Origin: Neoroseomonas alkaliterrae | GTDB taxonomy: Bacteria; Pseudomonadota; Alphaproteobacteria; Acetobacterales; Acetobacteraceae | Assembly (NCBI RefSeq): GCF_014199195.1 | Contig: NZ_JACIJE010000001.1 | Coordinates: 62,001-126,000, forward strand | Reading direction: 5' to 3' | DNA: 64,000 nt | Part shown: positions 28,151 to 37,372 of the stretch, one piece after another | How positions within the stretch are numbered: position 1 is the stretch's first letter | Layout: each line of letters starts with the position of its first letter | Notes under the pieces: model-generated | Database searches by the model: none | What the model saw: the letters and a program-made list of their open reading frames with translations, nothing else | What the model was told of the DNA's origin: nothing | Program-made: the position numbers and the translations under genes

Positions 28151-28644
28151 GCCTGCGCCTCGGCCTGCCGGTCGCCGCCGGCATCCTCGCCGCCGACCAG
28201 GCGAGCAAGTGGTGGATCCTGGAAGTGGCCCGCCTGCCCGCGGTGCAGCACATCCCGCTGCTCTCGGCCGGGCCGTTCGGGCTCGACCTCACCATGGTGT
28301 GGAACCGGGGTGTCACCTTCGGCCTGCTCTCGGGCGAGGGGTCGTGGCATCACCTCGCGCTGGCGCTGCTCGCCGCGGCCATTGCCGCCTTCCTGCTGCG
28401 CTGGATGGCGCGGGCCGAGAACCGGCTGACCGCCATCGCCCTCGGCGCGGTGGTGGGCGGGGCGGTCGGCAATGTCATCGACCGCATCCGTTTCGGCGCG
28501 GTGGTGGATTTCGTGGATGCCCACGCCTGGGGCTGGCACTGGTATGTGTTCAACGTGGCGGACGCCGCCATCGTCTGCGGCGTCGCCGCCCTGGTCGCGG
28601 ATGCCTTGTTCCGGCCCAAGCCCGGGCCTAAGGAGGGGCCATGA
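28147..28644 (+). CDS. lspA: Lipoprotein signal peptidase (signal peptidase II)
   Basis: A 165-aa inner-membrane aspartic protease cleaving the signal peptide of diacylated prolipoproteins before the lipidated Cys. Canonical blocks are AADQASKWW, MVWNRGVTFGLLSG, VGNVIDRIRFGAVVDFVDAH and WYVFNVADAAIVCG, with the catalytic Asp in the last two. The ATG overlaps the previous lspA-like gene (ATGA) and the stop overlaps the next gene, a lipoprotein that would be its substrate. This is the conventional copy of the tandem pair. Confidence 0.97.
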   Translation: MSLRLGLPVAAGILAADQASKWWILEVARLPAVQHIPLLSAGPFGLDLTMVWNRGVTFGLLSGEGSWHHLALALLAAAIAAFLLRWMARAENRLTAIALGAVVGGAVGNVIDRIRFGAVVDFVDAHAWGWHWYVFNVADAAIVCGVAALVADALFRPKPGPKEGP

Positions 28645-29213
28645 GGAAGCGCCTGTCCCCCACCCTCGCCGCGCTCGCCCTGGCCGCGCTCCTGCCGGCC
28701 TGCGGCGACAACACCGCCCGCAGCCTGGGGCTGGTGCGCGACGCGCCGGACGAATTCCAGGTCACCACCCGCGCGCCGCTCTCCATGCCGCCGGACATGA
28801 CCACCCTGCCCACGCCGCGCCCCGGCGCGCCGCGCCCGCAGGAACGCTCAGCCCGCGAACAGGCCGAGGCGCTGCTGGTCCCCGGCCTCTCGCTCGACGA
28901 CCCGCGCCGCGCCCCGGGCGTGCGCCAGAGCGTGGGCGAGACGGCCCTGCTCCAGCGCGCCGGCCCCGACGTGCCGGACGACATCCGCCGCCGCGTGGAC
29001 GAGGAGAGCCTGCGCCTCGACCAGCCGAGCCGCACCCTCGCGGACCGGCTGATCTTCTGGCGCGACCCGCCGCCGCCCGGCACCGCCGTGGACCCCGAGC
29101 GCGAGGCCCAGCGCCTGCGCGAGAACGCCGCCCTCGGCCGCGACGCCGGGGCCGGCGCGACGCCGGTGGTCCAGCCGCGCCAGCGCAGCCTGCTGGAACG
29201 CCTCGGCTTCTGA
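28641..29213 (+). CDS. DUF3035 family lipoprotein
   Basis: A 190-aa lipoprotein. The signal peptide (residues 1-20) ends in the lipobox LPAC with Cys21 as lipidation site. The mature part has the DUF3035 features RDAPDEFQVTTRAPLSMPPD and a C-terminal TLADRLIFWRDPPPPGTAVDPERE. This family is common in alphaproteobacteria just after lspA and before the M16 pair, as here, and is suspected to act in envelope assembly. The start overlaps the lspA stop (ATGA). Function is not established. Confidence 0.9.
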   Translation: MRKRLSPTLAALALAALLPACGDNTARSLGLVRDAPDEFQVTTRAPLSMPPDMTTLPTPRPGAPRPQERSAREQAEALLVPGLSLDDPRRAPGVRQSVGETALLQRAGPDVPDDIRRRVDEESLRLDQPSRTLADRLIFWRDPPPPGTAVDPEREAQRLRENAALGRDAGAGATPVVQPRQRSLLERLGF

Positions 29214-29295
29214 GGGGCGGCGGCAGGTCCGCCGTCGCCTTACGGTTTCGTAGGGCCGCTTCCCCTGCCGGGGGCGCGGCCCCATCTGCCCGGAC

Positions 29296-30669
29296 ATGCC
29301 GCTCATCACCCGACGCCACACCCTCGCCGCGGCCGCCGCGGCCATCGCCGCCACGCCGCTCGGCCGCGCCGCCGCCCAGGCGCCGGCCCCCGCGGCCGAC
29401 CGCCCGCTGTTCGGCGCCAGGCTCTGGCGGCTGCCGAACGGCCTCTCGGTCGCCTTCGTCGAGAACCGCCGCGCCCCGGTGGTCGCGCAGTATCTCTACT
29501 ACGCCGCCGGCGGCGGGGAGGACCCGCCCGGCCGCTCGGGCGTGGCGCATTTCCTCGAGCACATGATGTTCAAGGGCAGCCCGAACGTTCCCTCGGGCGC
29601 CTTCTCCCGCCGCGTCTCGCGCGAAGGCGGCAACGACAACGCCTTCACCTCGCGCGACGTGACCGCATACTTCCAGCAGGTCGAGGCCTCCCGCCTGCCG
29701 CTCGTCATGGCGATGGAGGCCGACCGCTTCGCCGCCGCGCTGATCCCGCAGGACGAGTTGGAAAGCGAGCGCAACGTCATCCTCGAGGAGCGCCGCCAGC
29801 GCACCGACAGCACCCCCCGCGGCCGCTTCGGGGAGGCCTTCCGCGCCGCGCTCTGGGGCCCGCAATCCTGGCCCGGCCGGCCGATCATCGGCTGGGAGGA
29901 GGAGATCCGCGCCACCACCCGCGACGACCTGCTGGGCTTCTACGACCGCTTCTACGCGCCCTCCAACGCCACGCTCGTCATCGCCGGCGCGGTGGAGGAG
30001 GGGCTGCTGCGTGCGCTGGTCGAGGAGCATTACGGCCGCGCCCCCGCCCGCCCCGGGGCCGGCAGGGCGCGCCCCGTCCCGGCGGACCTCCCGCACGAGC
30101 CACGCCTGCTCCGCCGCGACCCTCAGGCGCGCGAGGCGGTGATGATGCGCGCCTGGAAGGCCCCCTCGCTCACCACGCCCGAGGCGCGCCACGCCCTGCC
30201 GCTCGAGGTGCTGGCCCATCTGCTCGGCAGCGGGCAGGGCTCGCGGCTCCATGCCGCCCTGGTCGAGGCCGGCCTCGCGGTCGCCGCCGGCGCCTCCTAT
30301 GACGGGGAGGCATCGGGCATCACGGAGTTCACCTTCTGGGCCATGCCCCGCCGCGGCGTCAGCCCCGAGCGGCTGGAACAGGAGGCCGCCGCCGTGCTCG
30401 CCCGCCTGCTGCAGGACGGCCCGACCGAGGCCGAGGTGGCGCGCTCGACCCGCCAGCTCTCCGCCGGCGCGCTGCTGGCGCTCGATTCCTTCGGCGCCGC
30501 GCCGCGCATGCTGGGCGGCGTCCTCGCCATCGGGCTGCCCGCCGATGTGGTGGAGTTCTGGCCCGCCCGCCTGCGCGCCGTGACGCGCGAGCAGGTCGAG
30601 CAGGCCGCGCGCGCCGTGCTCGGCGCGGCGCCGAACACCACCGGCTGGCTGCTGCCGGAGGCCGCGTGA
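29296..30669 (+). CDS. M16 family zinc peptidase (active subunit)
   Basis: A 457-aa processing-peptidase-like protein. The inverted zinc motif H85-F-L-E88-H89 and the downstream Glu in SERNVILEERRQR are intact. A signal peptide covers about residues 1-28 and contains TRRHTLA, which resembles a twin-arginine signal, so export may be by Tat. It works with the inactive partner encoded next (TGATG overlap), as in other two-subunit M16B peptidases, and degrades short peptides in the periplasm. The gene order lspA-DUF3035-M16-M16 is typical of alphaproteobacteria. Confidence 0.94.
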   Translation: MPLITRRHTLAAAAAAIAATPLGRAAAQAPAPAADRPLFGARLWRLPNGLSVAFVENRRAPVVAQYLYYAAGGGEDPPGRSGVAHFLEHMMFKGSPNVPSGAFSRRVSREGGNDNAFTSRDVTAYFQQVEASRLPLVMAMEADRFAAALIPQDELESERNVILEERRQRTDSTPRGRFGEAFRAALWGPQSWPGRPIIGWEEEIRATTRDDLLGFYDRFYAPSNATLVIAGAVEEGLLRALVEEHYGRAPARPGAGRARPVPADLPHEPRLLRRDPQAREAVMMRAWKAPSLTTPEARHALPLEVLAHLLGSGQGSRLHAALVEAGLAVAAGASYDGEASGITEFTFWAMPRRGVSPERLEQEAAAVLARLLQDGPTEAEVARSTRQLSAGALLALDSFGAAPRMLGGVLAIGLPADVVEFWPARLRAVTREQVEQAARAVLGAAPNTTGWLLPEAA

Positions 30670-31922
30670 TGGCCGCCCCCTTCACCCTGCCCATCCAGGT
30701 CGTCGAGGCCGGCCGCCACTCCGCCTGGCTGGTCGAGGACCATACCGTGCCGGTCGTCTCCCTCGCCTGGTCCTGGCCGGGCGGGGCGGCGCTCGACCCC
30801 GCGGGCGGGGAGGGCACCGCGGCGCTGGCCGCCGCCATGCTCACCGAGGGGGCGGGGGACATGCCGGCCCTCGCCTTCGCCGATGCGCTGCGGGATTCGG
30901 CCATCCAGCTCGGCTTCACCGCCGGGCGGGACAGTTTCGAGGGCAGTTTCCGCTGCCTCGCGGACGCGCTGCCCGAGGCACTGCGCCTCGCCCGCCTCGC
31001 CATGACCGCCCCGCGCCTCGACGCCGAGGCGCTGGAGCGGGTCCGCGCCCGCGCCGTGGCCGCCGCGCGGCAGGCGCTCGAATCCCCGCGCGGCCAGGCC
31101 GGGCGCGCCTTCTGGGCCGCCGCCTTCCCGGGCCATCCGGCCGGGCGCCCGGCCACCGGCACGGCGGAGAGCCTCGCCGCCGTGCCGCCCGAGGCCATCC
31201 GCGCCGCGCTTGCCGGGCAGATCCGCCGCGACGGGCTGCTCGTCGCCGCCTCCGGCGCCATCCGCCCGGAGGCGCTGGCGCGGCTGCTCGCCGAGCTCTT
31301 CGGCCCGCTGGCCGAGGGCGCGCCCGAGGCGCCGCCGCCGCTGCCCGCCTTCGCCTCCTTCGGGCGCAGCGTGGTGCCGGTGGCCGCGCCGCAGTCCCAG
31401 GTGGTGATCGGCCAGCCCGGCATCCCCCCGCAGGACCCGGACTGGGAGGCCGCGCAGGTCGTGCTGCGCATCCTCGGCGGGGGCGGCTTCTCCTCCCGGC
31501 TGATGGAGGCGGTGCGCGTGCAGCGCGGCCTGACCTACGGCATTGGCGTCGGCCTCGACACGCTGTTCCGCGGTGGCGTCATCACCGGCGCCTTCGCCAC
31601 CGAGAATGCCCGCGTCGCCGAGGCGCTGGAGGTCTCCAAGGCGGTCTGGGCCGAGCTCGCCGCGCAGGGCCCGAGCGCCGCCGAGGTGGAGGAGGCGGTC
31701 GCCTATCTCACCGGCTCGCTGCCGCTGCAGTTCACCGACAGCCGGCGCATCGCCGCCACGCTGCTGGCGATGCGGCGGAACGACCGTCCGCTCGACTGGC
31801 TGAACGGCCGCACCGCGCGGCTCGAGGCCATCACCGCCGCCGAGGCCAGGCGCGTGGCGGCCTCGCTGCTCAAGCCCGAGGCGCTGGCCGTGACCATCGC
31901 GGGGCAGCCCGTGGGGCTGTAA
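30669..31922 (+). CDS. M16 family peptidase-like protein (inactive partner subunit)
   Basis: A 417-aa protein homologous to the gene before it but without HXXEH. It keeps the C-terminal R/Y pair (RVQRGLTYGIGVGLDT) that binds substrate across the dimer cleft. Such proteins form a clam-shell heterodimer with the zinc-bearing subunit. No clear signal peptide is seen; a short hydrophobic N-terminus follows MAAPFTLPIQ. The start could be GTG at 30666 or ATG at 30669; ATG overlaps the preceding stop. If the partner is exported by Tat, this subunit may travel with it as a folded hitchhiker, which is inferred. Confidence 0.92.
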   Translation: MAAPFTLPIQVVEAGRHSAWLVEDHTVPVVSLAWSWPGGAALDPAGGEGTAALAAAMLTEGAGDMPALAFADALRDSAIQLGFTAGRDSFEGSFRCLADALPEALRLARLAMTAPRLDAEALERVRARAVAAARQALESPRGQAGRAFWAAAFPGHPAGRPATGTAESLAAVPPEAIRAALAGQIRRDGLLVAASGAIRPEALARLLAELFGPLAEGAPEAPPPLPAFASFGRSVVPVAAPQSQVVIGQPGIPPQDPDWEAAQVVLRILGGGGFSSRLMEAVRVQRGLTYGIGVGLDTLFRGGVITGAFATENARVAEALEVSKAVWAELAAQGPSAAEVEEAVAYLTGSLPLQFTDSRRIAATLLAMRRNDRPLDWLNGRTARLEAITAAEARRVAASLLKPEALAVTIAGQPVGL

Positions 31923-32012
31923 GCACGGCGCGCGGGGCCGGCGGGGCCGCCGCGCGCCACACGCGGCCCCGATGGCCGGCAGGGCAGGGCCGAACCTGGC
32001 GGAGGCGGGCAA

Positions 32013-32666
32013 TCAGCCGCAATCGTGGAAGCCGCCCCCCGGCAGCGGCGCGAGCTCCAGGATGCCCAGCACCCGGAATCCGTCCGGCCCGCCGGGCGCG
32101 ATCACCAGCGCCGCGCCCTCGGGGAAGGCGCGGCCGCCCACCGCATCGCCCGCCACCATGATCGCCGGCGTCCGGTGGCCCACCAGCACGCGGTTCACCC
32201 CCGCCGGCACCGGCTCGGCGAAGAGCCGCCGGTGCTCGGCCAGCACCCAGGAGAGGCGCGGCCCGGCATAGTCGTCGGCCAGCAGCCCGTCCGTCACCCG
32301 CACCCGCGCCGCGCCGAAGGCGTGCTCGGCCGTGTCCCGGGCGCGATAGACCGGCCCCGCCAGCACCGGGAAGGCCACCGGCACGCCGAGCGCGGCGAGC
32401 CTCTGGCCGATCCGCGCCGACTGCGCCCGCCCCTCGGCCGAGATGTTGCGCTGCCCGGCGCGGTCGCCGATGCGGTAGGTGATGTCGCAGTTCTCCCCGC
32501 GCGTGTCGGCATGGCGGAAGAACAGCACATGCCCGCCGCCGCGCAGCGCCGCGACCAGCGCCGCGCCCTCGGCCGATTCGGGCACCATCGCGCGCAGGCG
32601 CTCCGCCCCCGCCGGCGCGGGCAGGGCGAGGAGCGCAGCCAGGACCAGGACGGGACGACGCCTCAT
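32013..32666 (-). CDS. Exported histidine phosphatase family protein
   Basis: A 217-aa protein with a signal peptide (residues 1-21, ending PAPAGA) and the histidine phosphatase core: LFFRHADTRGENCD with the nucleophile His in RHA, a second Arg in VYRARDTAEHAFG, and VGHRTPAIM holding the second catalytic His. The RHG motif is RHA here. It is likely a periplasmic phosphomonoesterase of unknown substrate. The ATG at 32666 fits the signal peptide. It is convergent with the M16 pair and divergent from pgi. Confidence 0.88.
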   Translation of the reverse strand: MRRRPVLVLAALLALPAPAGAERLRAMVPESAEGAALVAALRGGGHVLFFRHADTRGENCDITYRIGDRAGQRNISAEGRAQSARIGQRLAALGVPVAFPVLAGPVYRARDTAEHAFGAARVRVTDGLLADDYAGPRLSWVLAEHRRLFAEPVPAGVNRVLVGHRTPAIMVAGDAVGGRAFPEGAALVIAPGGPDGFRVLGILELAPLPGGGFHDCG

Positions 32667-32846
32667 GCGCGGGATGTGCCCCCGGTCTGACGCGCCGCCA
32701 ACCCCGTGGCACAATGGCGTAAGGCTGATGACGGCGCGGCCTCCGCCGGCCGGGTGACAGGGCAAGGGTCCGCGCGCGGCCGCCCCGCCCGCTTCCCCGG
32801 GTCCGGCTCGGGGCCCGCCGCCCTCACGCCGTGGAAAGGGAGAACG

Positions 32847-34484
32847 ATGCCGGACACGCACGCGGATGCCGCCTGGGCCGAACTCGACCGCCTCGCCCGC
32901 GAACCCGGCGCGGGCGCCATCCGCGCCCTCTTTGCCGCCGACCCCGACCGCGCCGCCCGCATGACCCACCGGGCGGGGGATATCCTGCTCGACCTCTCGC
33001 GCAGCGCCGTCTCCCCGGCCGTGCTCGAGGCCCTGCTCGCGCTCGCCGAGGCCACCGGCGCGCCCGGCTTCCTCGCCGCCATGGCGCGGGGGGAGGCGGT
33101 GAACGCCACCGAGCGCCGCGCCGCGCTGCACATGGCCCTGCGCGCGCCCGAGGGCGTGCGCATGCGCGCGGGCGAGGAGGACGCCTCCGCCGCCGTGCAC
33201 GGCACACTCGCCGCCATGCGCCGCTTCACCGCGCAGGTGCATGACGGCACGCTGCGCGGCGCGACCGGGGCGCGCTTCACCGACGTGCTGAACATCGGCA
33301 TCGGCGGCTCCGACCTCGGCCCGGCCATGGCCGCGCGCGCGCTCTGGACGCCGGTCGCGCCGATGCGCGCGCACTACCTCGCCAATGTGGACGCCCATGC
33401 CTTCGAGGAGATCCGCGCCCGGCTCGATCCCGCGCGCACGCTGGTCCTCGTCGCCTCCAAGACCTTCACGACGCAGGAGACGATGGCCAATGCCGCCCTC
33501 GCCCGCGCCTGGCTCGCCCAGGCGCTGGGGGAGGCCTGCGCCGGCGCGCATCTCGCCGCGCTCTCGACCAACCTCGAGGCGACCGCCGCCTTCGGCATCG
33601 CCCCCGACCGCGTCTTCGGCTTCCGCGACTGGGTGGGCGGGCGCTTCTCGATGTGGAGCGCGATCGGCCTGTCGCTGGCGCTGGCGCTGGGCTGGGAGGC
33701 CTTCGCCCGGCTGCTGGCCGGCGCGCGCATGATGGACGAGCACGCGCTGACCGCCGCCCCCGGGCGCAACCTGCCCCTGCTGCTCGCGCTCGCCGAGGTC
33801 TGGCATGTCAACGGCCTCGGCTATCCCGCGCGCGCCGTGCTGCCCTATGACGAGCGGCTCGCGCGCTTCCCCGCCCATCTCCAGCAGCTCGAGATGGAGA
33901 GCCTCGGCAAGGCCGTCCGCGCCGACGGCACGCCCGCGCCGCGCGCCACCGGGCCCGTCGTCTTCGGCGAGCCCGGCACCAACGCGCAGCATTCCTTCAT
34001 GCAGCTCATCCACCAGGGCCCGCGCCCGGTGCCGGTGGACTTCATCCTGGTCGCGCGGCCCGACCACCCCCATGCGGAGAGCCACCGCACGCTGCTCGCC
34101 AACGGCCTCGCCCAGGCCGAGGCGTTGCTGCACGGCAAGGACGCCGCCGCCGTGGCCGCCGAGATGCGCGCCGCCGGCGCGGCGGAGGCGGAAATCGCCC
34201 GCCTGCTGCCGCACCGCGTCTTCACCGGCGACCGGCCGAGCGTCACCATCCTGCTGCCGCGCCTCGATCCCGGCACGCTCGGCCAGCTCGTCGCGCTCTA
34301 CGAGCACAAGGTCGCCTGTCTCGGCGCGCTGTGGGGCATCAACCCCTTCGACCAGTGGGGCGTGGAGCTGGGCAAGCAGCTCGCGGGCGGCACGCTCGCG
34401 GCGCTGGAGGGCCGCGCCAGGGCGAAGGACCCGGCGACCGCGGCGCTGGTCGCGGAGATCGGGCGGCTCGCCGCGCAACCCTAG
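32847..34484 (+). CDS. pgi: Glucose-6-phosphate isomerase
   Basis: A 545-aa enzyme interconverting glucose 6-phosphate and fructose 6-phosphate. Signature segments are NIGIGGSDLGPAMA, SKTFTTQETMANA, FGFRDWVGGRFSMWSAIGLS and the active-site GEPGTNAQHSFMQLIHQG with catalytic Glu and His, plus GINPFDQWGVELGKQLA near the end. Length and order are those of the E. coli-type enzyme. ATG at 32847 follows AAAGGGAGA. It has no metabolic partner nearby; mutL begins 76 bp after the stop. Confidence 0.97.
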   Translation: MPDTHADAAWAELDRLAREPGAGAIRALFAADPDRAARMTHRAGDILLDLSRSAVSPAVLEALLALAEATGAPGFLAAMARGEAVNATERRAALHMALRAPEGVRMRAGEEDASAAVHGTLAAMRRFTAQVHDGTLRGATGARFTDVLNIGIGGSDLGPAMAARALWTPVAPMRAHYLANVDAHAFEEIRARLDPARTLVLVASKTFTTQETMANAALARAWLAQALGEACAGAHLAALSTNLEATAAFGIAPDRVFGFRDWVGGRFSMWSAIGLSLALALGWEAFARLLAGARMMDEHALTAAPGRNLPLLLALAEVWHVNGLGYPARAVLPYDERLARFPAHLQQLEMESLGKAVRADGTPAPRATGPVVFGEPGTNAQHSFMQLIHQGPRPVPVDFILVARPDHPHAESHRTLLANGLAQAEALLHGKDAAAVAAEMRAAGAAEAEIARLLPHRVFTGDRPSVTILLPRLDPGTLGQLVALYEHKVACLGALWGINPFDQWGVELGKQLAGGTLAALEGRARAKDPATAALVAEIGRLAAQP

Positions 34485-34560
34485 GCGCGCGAGCGGGGCG
34501 GCGCGGCTGCCGGCGGCCCGGCGGGGGGAAGCCCGGCGCCGCGCGTGCTAGGCTTCGCCC

Positions 34561-36486
34561 ATGTCCGCCGCCGAGACCGAGTCGCCCCCGCGCCCGGTCA
34601 TCCGTCGCCTGTCCGAGACCACGGCCAACCGCATCGCCGCCGGCGAGGTGGTGGAGCGCCCCGCCGCGGCCGTGAAGGAACTGGTCGAGAACGCCCTCGA
34701 TGCCGGGGCGGCGCGCGTCGCCGTGCTGCTCGAAGGCGGCGGGATGGACCGCATCCTGGTCGAGGATGACGGGCACGGCATGGGCACCGCCGACCTCGCG
34801 CTGGCGGTGGAACGCCACGCCACCTCCAAACTGCCCGAGGAGGCGACGCTGTTCCGCATCGCCACCCTCGGCTTCCGGGGCGAGGCGCTGCCCTCCATCG
34901 GCGCGGTGGCGCGGCTGTCCATCACCTCCCGCCCCCCGGGCGGGGCGGCGCACCGCATCACGGTGGAGGGCGGGCGCGTCGGGCCCGTCACCCCGGCCGC
35001 CGGCGCGCCGGGCACGCGGGTCGAGGTGCGCGACCTCTTCTTCGCCACCCCCGCCCGGCGCAAGTTCCTCCGCCAGCCGCGCACCGAGGCCGAGCACGCC
35101 ATCGAGGCCGTCCGCCGCCTCGCGCTCGCCTGGCCCGCCGTCGCCTTCCGCGTCGAGGCGGATGGGCGGGAGGCGCTGAACCTGCCCGCGACCGACTGGG
35201 AAAGCCGCATCCGCCAGGTGCTCGGCCCCGATTTCGCCGCCGCCGCGGTGCCGGTGGAGGCGGTGGGCATCGCCCTCGACCTGCGCGGCCTCGCCGCCCT
35301 GCCCTCCTACACGCGCCCGACCACGGCGGGGCAGCATCTCGTGGTGAACCGCCGGCCGGTGCGCGACCCGCTGCTGCGCGTGGCGCTGCGCGTCGCCTAC
35401 CGGGACGTGATCGGCCAGGGCCGCCACCCCGCCGCCGCGCTGTTCCTCGACCTCCCGCCCGAGAGCGTGGACGTGAACGTCCATCCGATGAAGACCGAGC
35501 TGCGCTTCCGCGAGGCCGATTCGGTGCGCGGCACGCTGATCAACGCGCTGCGCCGGGCGCTGGCGGTCGGCGCCGGCGCGGCGGTGGCGGTGCCGGGCTT
35601 CGTGCCCGCCGACGGGCGCGGCTGGGCCGCGCCGGGCGGGCAGCCGGGGCGCGCCGGAGACGCCTGGAGCCCCGCCGCGCCGGCCTGGCCCGCCGCAACA
35701 GAGGCGGGCGCCCCCGCGGCAGACCGGCAGGATGCCTCGCCCGCCGCCGGGCATTCCTGGCCGGCCGCCGCCTGGCCCGCCCCGCCGGGCTTCGCCGAGG
35801 CCCTGCCCGCCGCCGTGCCGCATGCACCGGCCCTCCAGCGCGCCCTCGGCCTCGCGCCCCCGCCGCCGCGCCCCGCCGCCCAGCCGGAGCGCGCGCCCGA
35901 GGCGCAGCCGCTCGGCCGCGCGCTCGCCCAGATCCTCGAGACCTACATCCTCGCCGAAGCGCCGGACGGCGCGCTGATCCTGGTGGACCAGCACGCCGCG
36001 CATGAGCGCCTGACGCATGAGGCCCTCGCCGCGCAGCTCCTCGAGGGCGGGGTGCGCGCCCAGCCGCTGCTGCTGCCGGCCGTGGTGGACCTGCCGCCCG
36101 CCGACGCGGCGCGCCTGCTGGCCGAGGCGGAGGCGCTGGCGCGGCTCGGCCTCGAGATCGAATCCTTCGGCGGCGCCGCCGTGCTGGTGCGCGCCCTGCC
36201 CGCGCTGCTGGGCGCGCCCGACCCCGCGCCGCTGCTCAGGGATCTGGCCGAGGAACTCGCCGAACTCGGGGAGGCCGCCTCGCTGCAACGCCGCCTCGAC
36301 GCCGCGGTGGCGCGCCTTGCCTGCCATGGCAGCGTGCGCGCGGGCCGCCGCCTCGCGCCCGCGGAGATGGACGCGCTGCTGCGCGCGATGGAGGCGACGC
36401 CGCGCGCCGCAACATGCAGCCACGGCAGGCCCACCGTGCTCCGGCTCGACGCGGCGGCGCTGGAGCGGATGTTCGGGCGGCGGTGA
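34561..36486 (+). CDS. mutL: DNA mismatch repair protein MutL
   Basis: A 641-aa GHKL ATPase coordinating MutS recognition with strand removal. The N-terminal part has IAAGEVVERPAAAVKELVENALDAGA, EDDGHGMG, and GFRGEALPSIGAV. An Ala/Pro-rich linker at about residues 345-455 follows. The C-terminal dimerisation domain contains DQHAAHERLTHE, matching the endonuclease motif DQHA-x2-E-x4-E, so this MutL probably nicks DNA itself, unlike E. coli MutL. This fits genomes lacking mutH. mutS is not in the window. Confidence 0.97.
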   Translation: MSAAETESPPRPVIRRLSETTANRIAAGEVVERPAAAVKELVENALDAGAARVAVLLEGGGMDRILVEDDGHGMGTADLALAVERHATSKLPEEATLFRIATLGFRGEALPSIGAVARLSITSRPPGGAAHRITVEGGRVGPVTPAAGAPGTRVEVRDLFFATPARRKFLRQPRTEAEHAIEAVRRLALAWPAVAFRVEADGREALNLPATDWESRIRQVLGPDFAAAAVPVEAVGIALDLRGLAALPSYTRPTTAGQHLVVNRRPVRDPLLRVALRVAYRDVIGQGRHPAAALFLDLPPESVDVNVHPMKTELRFREADSVRGTLINALRRALAVGAGAAVAVPGFVPADGRGWAAPGGQPGRAGDAWSPAAPAWPAATEAGAPAADRQDASPAAGHSWPAAAWPAPPGFAEALPAAVPHAPALQRALGLAPPPPRPAAQPERAPEAQPLGRALAQILETYILAEAPDGALILVDQHAAHERLTHEALAAQLLEGGVRAQPLLLPAVVDLPPADAARLLAEAEALARLGLEIESFGGAAVLVRALPALLGAPDPAPLLRDLAEELAELGEAASLQRRLDAAVARLACHGSVRAGRRLAPAEMDALLRAMEATPRAATCSHGRPTVLRLDAAALERMFGRR

Positions 36487-36800
36487 TGCTGGCGGGCGGC
36501 TCGACTTCCGGCCCCGGTATCGCGCGCGGGCCGGGCGGGGCGGCCGGCTGCGGAAGCAGGAGGTGAGGCCGGCGGACGAAAGGTCGAAGTTTTGTCCGCT
36601 GGCATCGCGCACGGGGCTGGCGGGGCGGCCCCGCGCAGAACGAAGTCCCGTTGCCGGCGGGACATCATGCGGGCGCATGCCCGGCACGCACAGGATGACG
36701 ATTCCGCCGCCGGGCATCGTCGCGATGCTTCTCGCGCGGCCGCCTCACGAGCCCCGGGCGCGATGCCATTGGCGATCGGCGGATCCTTCGCCCGCCGGCC
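36487..36800. other. Intergenic region mutL-rsmD with one copy of a dispersed repeat
   Basis: No gene is seen in these 314 bp between convergent mutL and rsmD. The stretch 36590-36636 resembles 47356-47402 upstream of the MFS gene, sharing CGGGGCTGGCGGGGCGGCC and flanking words. The rest is GC-rich with short inverted repeats (GGGGCTGGCGGGGCGGCCCC region) that could serve as terminators. Confidence 0.5.
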
Positions 36801-37364
36801 TCATCCCGTCTCCGGCTTCCTCAGCACATGCAGGCAGGCCGCGCCGTGGCTGCGCGAGGCGAGCCTCTCCCAGCCGGGCAGGTCCAGCGCCTCCGCGGCA
36901 CCCGTCTCGGCGATCAGCAGCGCGCCGGGGGCGATCCAGCCCGCCGCCTCCAGCGCGGCGACGGCGCGCGGCACCAGCCCCTTGCCGTAGGGCGGGTCGA
37001 GGAAGACCAGCCCGCAGGGCACCCGCGCGGCGGGCGGCCGCGTGGCGTCGGCGGCGAGCACGGCGCTGCGCGCATCCTCCCCGCAGGCGGTGATGTTGGC
37101 GCGCAGCGCGGCGAGCGCGGTGCGGTCCTTCTCGATGAAGGTGCAGTGGTCGGCCCCGCGCGAGAGCGCCTCCAGCCCCAGCGCGCCGGTGCCCGCGAAG
37201 GCGTCGAGCACGAGCTGGTCCTGCACCGCCATCCGCCCGCCCCAGGCGGCGTGCCACAGCATGTCGAACAGCGCCTGGCGCACGCGGTCCGCGGTGGGGC
37301 GGGTCGCCGCACCCTCCGGCGCCCGCAGCGTGCGCCCGCGATGCCGCCCGGCGATGATGCGCAC
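36801..37364 (-). CDS. rsmD: 16S rRNA (guanine966-N2)-methyltransferase RsmD
   Basis: A 187-aa SAM-dependent methyltransferase. It starts with the family sequence MRIIAGRHRGRTLRAPEG and RPTADRVRQALFDML. The SAM-binding loop LDAFAGTGALGLEALSRGA and the catalytic LDPPYGKG (DPPY) are intact. RsmD methylates G966 of 16S rRNA during 30S assembly. The GTG at 37364 has GAGGG 9 nt upstream; that ribosome-binding site belongs to a repeat shared with ccmE. It probably follows the pseudouridine synthase gene in one transcript, but 299 bp of repeated sequence intervene. Confidence 0.95.
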   Translation of the reverse strand: MRIIAGRHRGRTLRAPEGAATRPTADRVRQALFDMLWHAAWGGRMAVQDQLVLDAFAGTGALGLEALSRGADHCTFIEKDRTALAALRANITACGEDARSAVLAADATRPPAARVPCGLVFLDPPYGKGLVPRAVAALEAAGWIAPGALLIAETGAAEALDLPGWERLASRSHGAACLHVLRKPETG

Positions 37365-37372
37365 GTTCCTAG

